From: Avipropionibacterium sp050157065
Lineage (GTDB): Bacteria > Actinomycetota > Actinomycetes > Propionibacteriales > Propionibacteriaceae
Direction: 5' to 3' (one strand)
Length of the DNA: 64,000 nucleotides
Assembly (NCBI GenBank): GCA_050157065.1
Contig: CP189573.1
Below, piece by piece: positions 30,432 through 38,731 of the stretch. Both the position numbers and the translations under genes were made by a program. The notes beneath the pieces are model-generated. The model saw nothing but the letters and a program-made list of their open reading frames with translations. It was not told where the DNA came from and did not search any database. Position 1 is the stretch's first letter, and every line of letters starts with the position of its first letter.

Positions 30432-31715
30432 GGGTTCGTACGACAATGCCGTCGGCAGCCGGTGTCCCCACGGGGCGATGACGTAGGTGAGCCCGCCCGA
30501 CCGGCCGCTGGGCAGCCATACCTTCTCGAACTGGCGACGGTTGTAGGTGAAGCGCACCTGCCCGTCGTCGGGTCGCAGGTGGGAGGCGGGATCGTTGCAG
30601 ATGACGTGCCCGGCGGGGGTGAATCCGACGATCACCAGCAGGTGGCCCGCCGTCGAGTAGCCGGCGCCGTCGAGCTCGCCGGACGAGAACGACACCGAGA
30701 CGATCAGTGGGACGCCGGCGTTGACGAACATCTCGGCCTCGCGGAGGTTGCGCAGCCGGGTCACGTAGCAGCGCAGGCCCCGGGTGGAGGCGTGGGCGGT
30801 GTTGAAGGGCCAGTTGCCGGTGCCGCGGTACTGGTGGTCGTAGCAGTACCTGGCGGCGTGGTCGACCTGTGGCCGGGACTCCCCGGGTTGCGTCACCCAG
30901 GCCGTCTCGGTCCGACTCGGGCCGCGGCCCCAGTAGTCGAGGACCATCGCGGTCGAGGTTGCCGAGCACCACGCCTCACCGCCGCCGTCCCACTGGGGGT
31001 AGTGGCCCTTGTGCCGTTCCTGGGAGTACGTGGGGACGGGCAGGTTGAGCGGATGCGTCCAGACCCGGTTGGTGACCTCGGGGGTGTTGGGGACGCGGGA
31101 GGCCATGATCGCGCCCAGCCCGACCCGGGGTGCGGCGCCGCCGGGAGCCTTGAGGAGCATGAAGCGGAATCGGACGGCGGTGAAGGCGTGGGAGCCGCGG
31201 GCGACCAGGGTGTCGGTCTGCACCGTGCCGTACGCGTCCTGCTGCCCGGCGACGCTGGCCCGGGTGAGGTCGGCCGAGGTGTCGCCCTGACCCCAGCGCG
31301 CCACCACGTACCAGCGGGTCCAGGCGCCCGAGGCCGTGCGGGCCTGGACGGCCACGTCGACGTACGCCCCGCGGGGTGTGGTCGCGTCCCACGACGCGAT
31401 GACCTGGGTCGCGCCGAAGTCCAACTCGTAGGTCGAACTCGTCCACCAGCCGTAGTCGTACGGCCGGGCGATGCCGGTGTGCGGATCGCGGAAGACGGTC
31501 CGACGCAGCCCGCTGCGCTGCACCAGGCCGCCGCGGGCGTCGACGCCGAGCGCGGTGAAGGTGCCGGTGTTCCAGCGGGCCGCGTTGTCGACCACGAAGG
31601 CGCGGATCGGTCGCCAGGAGGCGGCTTCGGCATCTCGGGGGACGACCGTCGCGGCTGCGGTGGCCACGGCGGCGGTGGCCGCGGCGCCGAGGAACCTCCG
31701 ACGGGCCAGGGTCAT
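30420..31715 (-). CDS. Tat-exported C39-like cysteine peptidase
   Basis: 431 residues. Twin-arginine signal at 1-32 (ARRRFLGAAATAAVATAAA). An N-terminal beta-rich half (about 35-220) may be a carbohydrate- or surface-binding domain. The C-terminal papain-like domain shows Cys in GGEAWCSATSTAMVLDYWG (about 262), His in STAGHLLVIVGF (about 365) and Asp in HVICNDPASH. Bacterial C39-like exported proteins cleave peptides or peptidoglycan stems; the target is unknown here. It is unusual in lying between fhaA and tRNA-Leu, which are neighbours in mycobacteria. Its stop codon is the first of a tandem repeat. Confidence 0.88.
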   Translation of the reverse strand: MTLARRRFLGAAATAAVATAAATVVPRDAEAASWRPIRAFVVDNAARWNTGTFTALGVDARGGLVQRSGLRRTVFRDPHTGIARPYDYGWWTSSTYELDFGATQVIASWDATTPRGAYVDVAVQARTASGAWTRWYVVARWGQGDTSADLTRASVAGQQDAYGTVQTDTLVARGSHAFTAVRFRFMLLKAPGGAAPRVGLGAIMASRVPNTPEVTNRVWTHPLNLPVPTYSQERHKGHYPQWDGGGEAWCSATSTAMVLDYWGRGPSRTETAWVTQPGESRPQVDHAARYCYDHQYRGTGNWPFNTAHASTRGLRCYVTRLRNLREAEMFVNAGVPLIVSVSFSSGELDGAGYSTAGHLLVIVGFTPAGHVICNDPASHLRPDDGQVRFTYNRRQFEKVWLPSGRSGGLTYVIAPWGHRLPTALSYEPNWL

Positions 31716-31762
31716 GGGTTCATCGTGCTGGCTGGGCCGGGTGGGCGCAAGCACCCCGGGTT

Positions 31763-32521
31763 TCACGCGGTGTCCCCGTCGACCCGCAGTTGCCGTGGGG
31801 AGCGGCCGGTCTCCTGGCGGCAGGCCTTGTTGAAGGTCTGCAGGTCGGCGAAGCCGACGGCGGCGGCGACCGCCGAGACGGTGAGGGTGGACGATCGCAG
31901 CAGGTGCCTGGCGCGGTCGATGCGCCGTTGTCGGATGTGGCCGACCACGGTGCGGCCGGAGTCGGCGCGGACCAGCCTGGTGAGGTGGGTGTGTGAGATC
32001 CCGACCGCGGCGGCGACCTGCGGGACCGTGATCGGCCGGTCGAGGTGGGACTCGATCCACTGCACGGCGCGTGCGACGTGGTCGCCCTCGGCGTGCGGAC
32101 CGGCCGGGTCGGCCGCCGTCAGCTGCAGCAGTGCCAGCCACAGCTCGGCGCGGCACCGCTCGGGCACCGTGGTGGTGTGGGCGACCGCGGCGGCGAAGTG
32201 GGCCGGGAGGGTGATCAGGTTCCGGTCCGCGGTGCGGACGACCGGCTCGCACTCGCCGATCGCGGGGGCCCGCAGATGGGCGTACTCGTGGTTGCTCGGG
32301 CCGCGGTAGCGGTACTCGGTGAGTGCGCCGGGCGGCACCAGGGTGACGGTGCCGGGTCGGACGAGGTGGGCGACGCCGTCGATCAGCAGGTCGCAGGTGT
32401 AGTGGAAGTGGTGGAAGGCCCACAGGTCCGGCAGCCGGTAGACGTCGACCGACTGTCGTACGCCATGGCGCCCGACTCCGCAGTTGATCACCTCAGGTGG
32501 CTCGGTCAGGTCGATCGGCAT
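31763..32521 (-). CDS. AraC family transcriptional regulator
   Basis: 252 residues: N-terminal cupin-like sensing domain (HFHYTCDLLIDGVAHLVRPG, LVPPGALTEYRY) and a C-terminal double helix-turn-helix (ITVPQVAAAVGISHTHLTRLV and LTVSAVAAAVGFADLQTFNKACRQETGRSP, split by motif). It is divergent from the phytanoyl-CoA dioxygenase-like gene with 72 bases between starts, which suggests that gene as its target; a small dyad GTGG-N7-CCAC lies there. ATG 32521 is by family length; an in-frame start at 32563 would add 14 residues. Confidence 0.9.
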   Translation of the reverse strand: MPIDLTEPPEVINCGVGRHGVRQSVDVYRLPDLWAFHHFHYTCDLLIDGVAHLVRPGTVTLVPPGALTEYRYRGPSNHEYAHLRAPAIGECEPVVRTADRNLITLPAHFAAAVAHTTTVPERCRAELWLALLQLTAADPAGPHAEGDHVARAVQWIESHLDRPITVPQVAAAVGISHTHLTRLVRADSGRTVVGHIRQRRIDRARHLLRSSTLTVSAVAAAVGFADLQTFNKACRQETGRSPRQLRVDGDTA

Positions 32522-32593
32522 GGTGGAATTGAACCAGTGAACGGTGGCTGCACACCACGACAACCCGTGCCGGAGTCCGTACGGTCATGGGAC

Positions 32594-33472
32594 ATGAGCG
32601 CACTGGTGGACCGCAAGCATCTCCTCACGTCGGTGGAAATGGCACAGTTCGTCGCCTCCGGGGCCGTCCGGCTCGACGGGGTCGTCCCGGCCGCGTTGAA
32701 CGACCGGGCGATCGACGTGTTCGACGCCGGGATCGAGCACCATCCGTACGGCACCGACCTCGACACCGCGTACCCGCCGGGTTCGTTCGTCCGCGACCTG
32801 GTGGACCTGCCCGCGGTGGCCGGTGCGATCCAGAGCCTGGTCGGCCCGAGGCCGCGGATCGACCACCACGCGGTGCACATCCGGCCGCCGCACGGGGGAA
32901 CGGCGCAGCCCATGCACGGTGATGCGGTGATCGACACCCGGTACGAGGGGTTCGACGTCCAGCTCATGTACTACCCGCGCGAGGTCACGCTCGCCCAGGG
33001 CGGCACGTTGAGCGTGCCCGGCACCCACCTGCGGCGGATCAACGAGTCGTCGATCGGTCGCTACCAGAACCTGCGCGGGCAGACCCGGTTGGTCTGCCCG
33101 GCCGGCACGGTGGTGTTCCTGCACCACGGCATCTGGCACGGTGGGCGGCGCAACGACAGTGACGTGGCCCGCTACATGTTCAAGATCAGGTTCAACCCGA
33201 CCGTACGGCAGGTGCGGCTGTGGAACACCGATGACATCGACTCCCCCGAGGTGATGGCGGCGCTGAAGCAGCACACCGAGTGGGCGTCGAACGCCGAGAC
33301 CCGGTTGGAGTACGTGAATCGCGCGCGACTGTGGCGAAGCCTGACCGCGGACCCACTGTTCGACATCGACTACTACCTGAGCCGCGAGGAGATGCGTCCG
33401 ACGACCATCGCGCCCGGCGCCACCGACCCGCGGCTGGGTGCCTCCGGTACCGGCACCGGCTGGGGCATGTGA
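32594..33472 (+). CDS. Phytanoyl-CoA dioxygenase-like Fe(II)/2-oxoglutarate oxygenase
   Basis: 292 residues. Metal ligands fit His108-x-Asp110 (PMHGDAVID) and the distal His at 178 or 182 (LHHGIWHGG), with a downstream Arg cluster (YMFKIRFNP) that could bind 2-oxoglutarate. Family members hydroxylate lipids, amino acids or natural products. The N-terminal segment EMAQFVASGAVRLDGVVP is the usual PhyH beginning. It is followed after 13 bases by a small gene and is probably under control of the divergent AraC regulator. Substrate unknown. Confidence 0.88.
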   Translation: MSALVDRKHLLTSVEMAQFVASGAVRLDGVVPAALNDRAIDVFDAGIEHHPYGTDLDTAYPPGSFVRDLVDLPAVAGAIQSLVGPRPRIDHHAVHIRPPHGGTAQPMHGDAVIDTRYEGFDVQLMYYPREVTLAQGGTLSVPGTHLRRINESSIGRYQNLRGQTRLVCPAGTVVFLHHGIWHGGRRNDSDVARYMFKIRFNPTVRQVRLWNTDDIDSPEVMAALKQHTEWASNAETRLEYVNRARLWRSLTADPLFDIDYYLSREEMRPTTIAPGATDPRLGASGTGTGWGM

Positions 33473-33485
33473 GCGAAAGTTGATC

Positions 33486-33860
33486 ATGGGAGACGACACG
33501 ATGATGATGCAGGACGCCCCACTGGCCGAGACGCCCGAGGGTGGGCTGGAGACCCCGGAGGAGTCGTTCGCCCGGCCACTGGCCGAACCGGACGTACGGC
33601 AGCAGGTGCTGGTGCTGCAGCTCGCCGGGTCGGGGCTCGAGGCCACGGTGACCGGGTGGTCCCGCTACGACGGGACGGGCCGCTCGCGGCCGACCATGGG
33701 TGATTCGGACGAGCCACCGTACGAGACCGGGGTCGCCGCGCTGGTCGACGGCTGGCGGCTGCTCCAGGCGTCCCAGTTGCTGCCACCGCTGCCCGGCCAC
33801 GAGCACGACACCTCGTACCTGCCGAACGAGTTCTGGTTCACCCGGCTGGTCCGCGTCTGA
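33486..33860 (+). CDS. Small hypothetical partner of the dioxygenase
   Basis: 124 residues from ATG 33486, acidic, no signal peptide or membrane helix. The segment VLVLQLAGSGLEATVTGWSRYDG followed by YETGVAALVDGWRLLQASQLLPP resembles small proteins that accompany other enzymes, and the C-terminal FWFTRLVRV is a hydrophobic end. Start is 13 bases after the dioxygenase stop, so the two form an operon. No family recognised. Confidence 0.65.
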   Translation: MGDDTMMMQDAPLAETPEGGLETPEESFARPLAEPDVRQQVLVLQLAGSGLEATVTGWSRYDGTGRSRPTMGDSDEPPYETGVAALVDGWRLLQASQLLPPLPGHEHDTSYLPNEFWFTRLVRV

Positions 33861-33958
33861 CGGTTGACGGGTCACGCACGGCCGGTTTCGCGGATGTGCT
33901 CCGGCCGCCCCGGCCGTGCTACGCTGTCCGTCGGTCCACAGGGCGGTGGGCACGACAT

Positions 33959-34041
33959 GCGCGCGTGGCGGAACGGTAGACGCGCTGGCTTCAGGTGCCA
34001 GTGTCCGCAAGGACGTGGAGGTTCAAATCCTCTCGCGCGCA
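33959..34041 (+). tRNA. tRNA-Leu (anticodon CAG)
   Basis: 83 nt. The acceptor GCGCGCG (33959-33965) pairs with CGCGCGC (34034-34040), discriminator A 34041. The anticodon arm is CTGGC-TTCAGGT-GCCAG with CAG in the loop. A long variable arm (TGTCCGCAAGGACG) confirms the class II leucine type. T arm GGAGG-TTCAAAT-CCTCT. CCA is not encoded. tRNA-Leu near fhaA is also found in mycobacteria. Confidence 0.97.
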
Positions 34042-34077
34042 CAACAAAACGACTCTGATGTCTCAGGATGTCTGCTT

Positions 34078-34107
34078 GGCCCGAACCTGCGGTTGCGGTT
34101 CGGGCCT
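34078..34107 (+). terminator. Terminator after tRNA-Leu
   Basis: Perfect 10-bp stem GGCCCGAACC / GGTTCGGGCC with loop TGCGGTTGC, followed by TTGTCGTT, 36 bases after the tRNA. Confidence 0.85.
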
Positions 34108-34299
34108 TGTCGTTCGTGCCTGTCGGTGCCGGTCTCGCCGCGCCATGAGCTGCCTGCCGTGGCCGAGCTCGTCGCCGGCCGGCTCGATATCCGCGAACTC
34201 GGTGCCTGCCTGACAGGCATGGCGTACCGAAACGCGGCGATTTCGCGTCCCAGGCCGCGTCCACGGCCCATCTGCACGAAATTGCCCTGTTTCGGGCTG

Positions 34300-34482
34300 G
34301 CCCCAGACAGGCGATCAACGTGGTTGTTGGACGAGGTTCAGCTCCACCTGATCCCGGTCCTGCTGGGCGCAGGTCGGTCCCTGTTCGCCGAGATCGGCGC
34401 CGCCCAACGGGAATTGGAGCGGATCCAGGTGCAGTCCGCCGAGGACGGCGTCACCCATCTGCGGTTCCGGGTCCGGCATTGA
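34300..34482 (+). pseudogene. C-terminal remnant of a dihydrofolate reductase/RibD-type protein
   Basis: About 55 residues, LLDEVQLHLIPVLLGAGRSLF followed by ELERIQVQSAEDGVTHLRFRVRH (break mine), match the end of the DHFR-like RibD C-terminal domain family ('vDElqLhlvPvLLG.G..LF'). The catalytic N-terminal two thirds are absent; the upstream frame back to the tRNA terminator has no family similarity and no start site with a ribosome binding site. Located right beside a tRNA, a frequent integration and deletion hotspot. Confidence 0.7.
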
Positions 34483-34559
34483 GCTCGGCATGGTGGGCCG
34501 TGACCAACGACGACTGACCAGCTGGCCATTACCGTGCGCCGTGCCGGACGCCCACGCGC

Positions 34560-34594
34560 GAAACCCCGGCCGGGATGACCCGGCCGGGGTTTCG
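34560..34594. terminator. Bidirectional terminator before the solute-binding protein gene
   Basis: Perfect 15-bp stem GAAACCCCGGCCGGG / CCCGGCCGGGGTTTC with loop ATGA. It is 16 bases downstream of the solute-binding protein stop (minus strand) and also downstream of the pseudogene (plus strand). Confidence 0.9.
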
Positions 34595-34609
34595 CACATC
34601 AGTTCTGGG

Positions 34610-36454
34610 TCAGCCCTCGATCGGGTCCAGGGTGACGCCTCGCAGGTCGTAGATGTGGTCGGCGTACGAGGTCGGGATCAAGCCCTTGATGCGCGGCTTC
34701 ATCATGAACGCGTAACCGGCCCACAACATCGGGATCCAGTAGTAGGTCTCCTGCAGCGCGACGGCCGCCTGGGTGGCGAGTTCCATGGCACGTTCCGGAT
34801 CGGCGAAGGCGGCGCGCGCCTCGTCGTTCAGGTCGGCGAACTTCTTGTACTCCGGCGTCCAGTTGGCCCGGGTCAGCTCGTCCACCTTGGCCTGGGTCTC
34901 CGCCGCCGACATCTCGTTCTTCCGGTCGCCCCGGGTGATCGCGAAGAGCTCCCGTTCGACGTCGTCGGGGATCGAGGCCCGGTTGAACAGCGGGGCCGGC
35001 TGCGCACCGTACTGCAACATCGTGTACGGCGACGGGGCGCTGTAGTTGAAGGAGAACCCGAAGAAGTCCTCAGGCTTGTTGCCGTACAGCTGATCACCGT
35101 AGACACCGACCTCCAGCACCGCCACCGAGGTCTTGATGCCGAGGTGTTCGGTCCACATCTCCGCCGCGGCCTCCAGCATCGGCATCGTCGCGTACGTGAT
35201 GATGCTGATCGGCGGAATCCCTTCCCCGTTGGGGAATCCTTCGTCCGCCAGCAGGGCCTTCGCCTGGTCCGGGTCGAACTCCAGGGCCGGGACGGCGTCG
35301 GCACCACTGATGTCGCTCGGCACGAACGACGGGCCGGCCACGTCGGGCGGCGACACCGTGGCCAACGCATCACGGTCGATCGCCAACGACAGCGCCTTGC
35401 GGACGTTCAGGTTGTCACGCAGCAACGTGTTCTTGCTGGAGAGCAACTGCACACCCTTGAACTGGATCAGGGTGCCCCGGACGAGCTGCTCCTCAAGGTC
35501 CGGTCGGCCGGCGACGAGCGCCGACGGGTCACCGTCCACCCGGAAGGTGTCGATCTCGTTCGCGTTGTACGACACCATCATCCCGGTCGCACCACTGGAG
35601 TTGAACTGGATCTCGCGCTTGGTGATCGTGAACGCGTCCTTGTCCCAGTACGTGTCACTCAGCTCCAGCGTCGCACCGGCGTTCTGTGCGTACTGGGTCA
35701 ACGGGTACGGGCCGTTGCAGACCAGCTTCTCCGGCATCCAGAAGTCCTGCACGTTCGCCTCCACGGACTCCCGGTGCAGCGGGAACGTTTTCACCGTGCT
35801 GTCGATGAAGCCGAGGTCGGGCTCGGTGAGGGTGAACACGAGGGTCTTCTCGTCGGTGGCTTCGATCCCGACGGTGGAGAAGTCGTCGGACTCCCCGTTG
35901 AAGTAGGCCGGCAGGCCCTTGATCTTGGTCCGGGCCGGCGTACCCGTCATGGCGGGGGCGTTCTCGTTCTTCTGCTCGGTCAGCTTGGGCGAGTAGTAGT
36001 ACGAGTAACTCCACACGAAGTCCTCGGCGGTCAACGGGTCACCGTTGTTCCAGGTGGTGTCACGCAGCTTGAAGGTGTAGGTCAGTCCGTCCTCCGACGC
36101 CTCCCAGCTCTCGGCCACCCCGGGCAGGTAGTTCGCCGAGTCCTCCGAGTCGCGCCGGACCAGTCCCTCCCACATCATCGCCATCAGGATCGTGCCCTGC
36201 GGCGACCCGGAACCACCGAAGGCTGGATTCAGGTGATTCGGTGGACGCCGCGCCTCACGCAGGGTGGTGGTCCCTTCGCCACCGCCTTCGTTGCCCGGGC
36301 CCTCCCCAGGGGCGGAGCCGAACCCACAGCCGGCGGCACCCACCGCCGCGACGGTGAGTGACCCGGCGAGCATCGCTCGACGCGAAACCGACGGCCCTGC
36401 AACAGCTTTGAGCGTGCCGAGCGGGTCCTGATGAGGAAGCTTGCTGGTGGTCAT
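34610..36454 (-). CDS. Family 5 ABC transporter solute-binding lipoprotein
   Basis: 614 residues from ATG 36454, preceded by GAGGAGAAGATC. A longer form from ATG 36478 (MNSTEEKIM) would overlap the upstream stop as ATGA. Export signal with twin arginines and lipobox: SRRAMLAGSLTVAAVGAAGC. SBP_bac_5 features: AESWEASEDGLTYTFKLRD, DFVWSYSYYYSP, ARKALSLAIDR-type segment (VRKALSLAIDRDAL). It binds peptides or oligosaccharides at the outer membrane face of the cell. No permease or ATPase genes are near, so it must use a transporter encoded elsewhere or the locus is incomplete. Last gene of the four-gene operon. Confidence 0.9.
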   Translation of the reverse strand: MTTSKLPHQDPLGTLKAVAGPSVSRRAMLAGSLTVAAVGAAGCGFGSAPGEGPGNEGGGEGTTTLREARRPPNHLNPAFGGSGSPQGTILMAMMWEGLVRRDSEDSANYLPGVAESWEASEDGLTYTFKLRDTTWNNGDPLTAEDFVWSYSYYYSPKLTEQKNENAPAMTGTPARTKIKGLPAYFNGESDDFSTVGIEATDEKTLVFTLTEPDLGFIDSTVKTFPLHRESVEANVQDFWMPEKLVCNGPYPLTQYAQNAGATLELSDTYWDKDAFTITKREIQFNSSGATGMMVSYNANEIDTFRVDGDPSALVAGRPDLEEQLVRGTLIQFKGVQLLSSKNTLLRDNLNVRKALSLAIDRDALATVSPPDVAGPSFVPSDISGADAVPALEFDPDQAKALLADEGFPNGEGIPPISIITYATMPMLEAAAEMWTEHLGIKTSVAVLEVGVYGDQLYGNKPEDFFGFSFNYSAPSPYTMLQYGAQPAPLFNRASIPDDVERELFAITRGDRKNEMSAAETQAKVDELTRANWTPEYKKFADLNDEARAAFADPERAMELATQAAVALQETYYWIPMLWAGYAFMMKPRIKGLIPTSYADHIYDLRGVTLDPIEG

Positions 36455-36474
36455 GATCTTCTCCTCTGTGCTGT

Positions 36475-38673
36475 TCATTCGAAGGTCACCGTCGTCGTCA
36501 GGACGCCGGAGTGGGGGAGTGTGAGGACGTGCGTCGCCTTGCCGAGTTGGCTCCGGCCCATTTGGGTCAAGGTCACGTCGAGTGGGATGGCCCAGTGTAG
36601 GGCACAGGTGATTCCGTTCCGCTGGACGGTCAGGCCGACGGCCCGCGCACTGCTCGTCTCGCCGACCGGCACCGGCTCGCTCCGGGTCCGCCGGCCCCGC
36701 GGATGGCACCAGCCGGCCCGGCCGCAGGCGTCCTCGGTGTCCGGGACGACGAAGTGCACCTCGTCCGGGGCGGGGCCGAGCAGCAGCGGGATGGTGTCAC
36801 GTGCGCTCCCGTCCGGGCCGACGTCGACGTTCACCCGACGGGTGATGCTCCCGGCGTCGAAGGTGACGTCGGTGCGGATGTGCCCGGGGGTGTGCTCCAG
36901 GCCGTCGGAGCCGAGCGTGGTGTTCTGGTTCTCCCCTCGTACGGTGAAGGCCGCAAGTCCCGGTAGGGCGTCGGAGTCGACCTCGTTGCCGTTGCCGTCG
37001 AGGTACCGGTACGTCCCGAACTGGGCGGCGAAGTTCTCCACCTCGGTGGTGCCGGCGAGCAGCGTGGTGTCCCATGACAGCTGTCGATCAAGATCATTCT
37101 CACCCCAGATGATCATGCCCATGATCGGGTGCCACACCATCTGCAGGCCCATCCGTTGCCGGTTGGACGTGGAGAACCAGCAGTGGCTGCCCCACAGCGA
37201 TCCGGCGTAGTACGCCGGCCGACGGACGAACAGGTGCTCCTGGCCCACATTGGCGTGGGCCTTGCCCACCCAGGTGAAGTCGTCGTCGGCCAGGTACGGC
37301 TGCATCGCCTTCCCGGCGGCGAATTCGGCCTCGGAGCCACCGTCGGGGGCCAGCGGGACGTGGCTCATCAGTCGGGGCGAGGTGTCGCCCTTGCGGCGTG
37401 CGTCCACCGGAGTTGTGCCGAGGGCGGCCCACGCGTCCCGTTGGGCGGTCACCTCCTCGACGGTGCGCGAGTGCGGGATCCAACCCGGCAACAGCGAGGC
37501 CCAGTGCCGGTTCAGTGCCTGGGTGTCGCTCACGTCCGCGGCGGCGCGGTAGGAGCGGGTGGCGGGTTGCCGCGAAGCGCTGGCCGAGAACCACAGCGCA
37601 CCGTCGTCGGGGGCGCCCGGTTCGAAGACGCTGGCGTAGCCGACCCACCCGATGTAGCGCTCGGCCATGGTCAGGGCCAGGTCACGCACCCGGGCACTCG
37701 GGGACAGCTGGTGGATGTAGGCGAGCTCGGGTGCCATCACCGACATGTTGTAACCGTGGTCGGCCTGCGAGCGTGCCTCGTGGAAGTAGCCGGCAGGGGC
37801 CTGGCCGTCGACGCTGATGAAGTGCAGCTTGTCGTAGATCGAGTCGGCCAGCGCGGTGTCGCCGAGGACGTGGGCGGTCGCGGTGACCCCGGCCAGACCG
37901 CTGGTCTGCTGGTTCACCGACCACAGCCCGACCGGCCGCGACGCCCAGTGGCCGGTGGTGTTGGTCAGCACCCAGGTGGAGCAGCGGCGCAGTGCGTCGG
38001 CGATCGGCTGGTGCAGGTGGGTCAGGATGTCGCCGTACTGCAGCGAGCCCAGGCACTCCGCCAGTGACACCTGGCCGAACCCGGACGCGGTCATCGAGTT
38101 CAGGTCGGTGGTGTACTCGGGGAACGCGCCGCTGGGCTGCTGCAGTGAGAGGTAGTACTGCAGGGCCGCTTCCAGACGTGCGATCAACGCGGGGTCGCCG
38201 AAGTAGCGGTTCCACGGCCGCTCATGGGCGGCGAACCAGGCGAGCGTCTGCACGTGCTGCATGATCAACGTGTTGATCGGGTGGATGTAGGGCCGGTGCC
38301 ACCCGTCGGCGAACCAGCCGCGGAAGTTCTGCCCGGACACGTCCGTCGGTGCCGGGACGAACGTCCCGGACGCGTTGGTGTAGCCGGTGTAGGTGTCACC
38401 GGCGTCCATGATCGAGTTCGTCAGCGGCGCCAGCACCGCCTGGAAGCTGCCGAAGATCTGTTCCTCGGGCGCGAAGGTGGCCCGATCCACGGCGGGCTTG
38501 AGATCCAGCGGTTCGATCAGCGCCAGCTCGGTGCCCTGTGACGGTGACCCGTGGGCGATGGCGGGCCGGCCGATGCCCACGGCTGCGGCACCGGCCAGCC
38601 CGGCCATGCCGGCCAGCGCCGTCCGCCGGGTCATCGTGAGGCCTGCGGTGCGGTCAGGTCCGTTGTGATCCAT
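36475..38673 (-). CDS. Tat-exported putative polysaccharide-active protein (alpha-toroid plus beta domain)
   Basis: 732 residues. Twin-arginine signal at 12-42 (TMTRRTALAGMAGLAGAAAVG, ending AIAHG). The central part (about 90-400) is helical with aromatic-rich motifs (WFADGWHRPYIHPINTL, YYLSLQQPSGAFPEYTTD, GHWASRPVGLWSVNQQTSG), the pattern of an alpha/alpha-toroid lyase or glycoside hydrolase. The C-terminal 250 residues look beta-rich. I do not recognise a named family. AAAGGAG precedes ATG 38673. Context (FAD oxidoreductase, TIM-barrel enzyme, solute-binding protein, LacI regulator) favours breakdown of a particular glycan or glycoside outside the cell. Enzyme class is inference. Confidence 0.75.
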   Translation of the reverse strand: MDHNGPDRTAGLTMTRRTALAGMAGLAGAAAVGIGRPAIAHGSPSQGTELALIEPLDLKPAVDRATFAPEEQIFGSFQAVLAPLTNSIMDAGDTYTGYTNASGTFVPAPTDVSGQNFRGWFADGWHRPYIHPINTLIMQHVQTLAWFAAHERPWNRYFGDPALIARLEAALQYYLSLQQPSGAFPEYTTDLNSMTASGFGQVSLAECLGSLQYGDILTHLHQPIADALRRCSTWVLTNTTGHWASRPVGLWSVNQQTSGLAGVTATAHVLGDTALADSIYDKLHFISVDGQAPAGYFHEARSQADHGYNMSVMAPELAYIHQLSPSARVRDLALTMAERYIGWVGYASVFEPGAPDDGALWFSASASRQPATRSYRAAADVSDTQALNRHWASLLPGWIPHSRTVEEVTAQRDAWAALGTTPVDARRKGDTSPRLMSHVPLAPDGGSEAEFAAGKAMQPYLADDDFTWVGKAHANVGQEHLFVRRPAYYAGSLWGSHCWFSTSNRQRMGLQMVWHPIMGMIIWGENDLDRQLSWDTTLLAGTTEVENFAAQFGTYRYLDGNGNEVDSDALPGLAAFTVRGENQNTTLGSDGLEHTPGHIRTDVTFDAGSITRRVNVDVGPDGSARDTIPLLLGPAPDEVHFVVPDTEDACGRAGWCHPRGRRTRSEPVPVGETSSARAVGLTVQRNGITCALHWAIPLDVTLTQMGRSQLGKATHVLTLPHSGVLTTTVTFE

Positions 38674-38731
38674 GATTCCTGCTCTCCTTTGAACGGTTGG
38701 ACTTCATCGGGGGTGGATGTCGGTCTTCGGG

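Noticed and set aside
33959..34041. tRNA-Leu as a site of a resident integrative element
   Set aside because: I found no integrase and no second copy of the tRNA 3' end within the window.
34060..34300. Intact gene running from before the tRNA into the reductase remnant
   Set aside because: The open frame crosses the tRNA and its terminator, so it cannot be a real gene; only the last part has family similarity.
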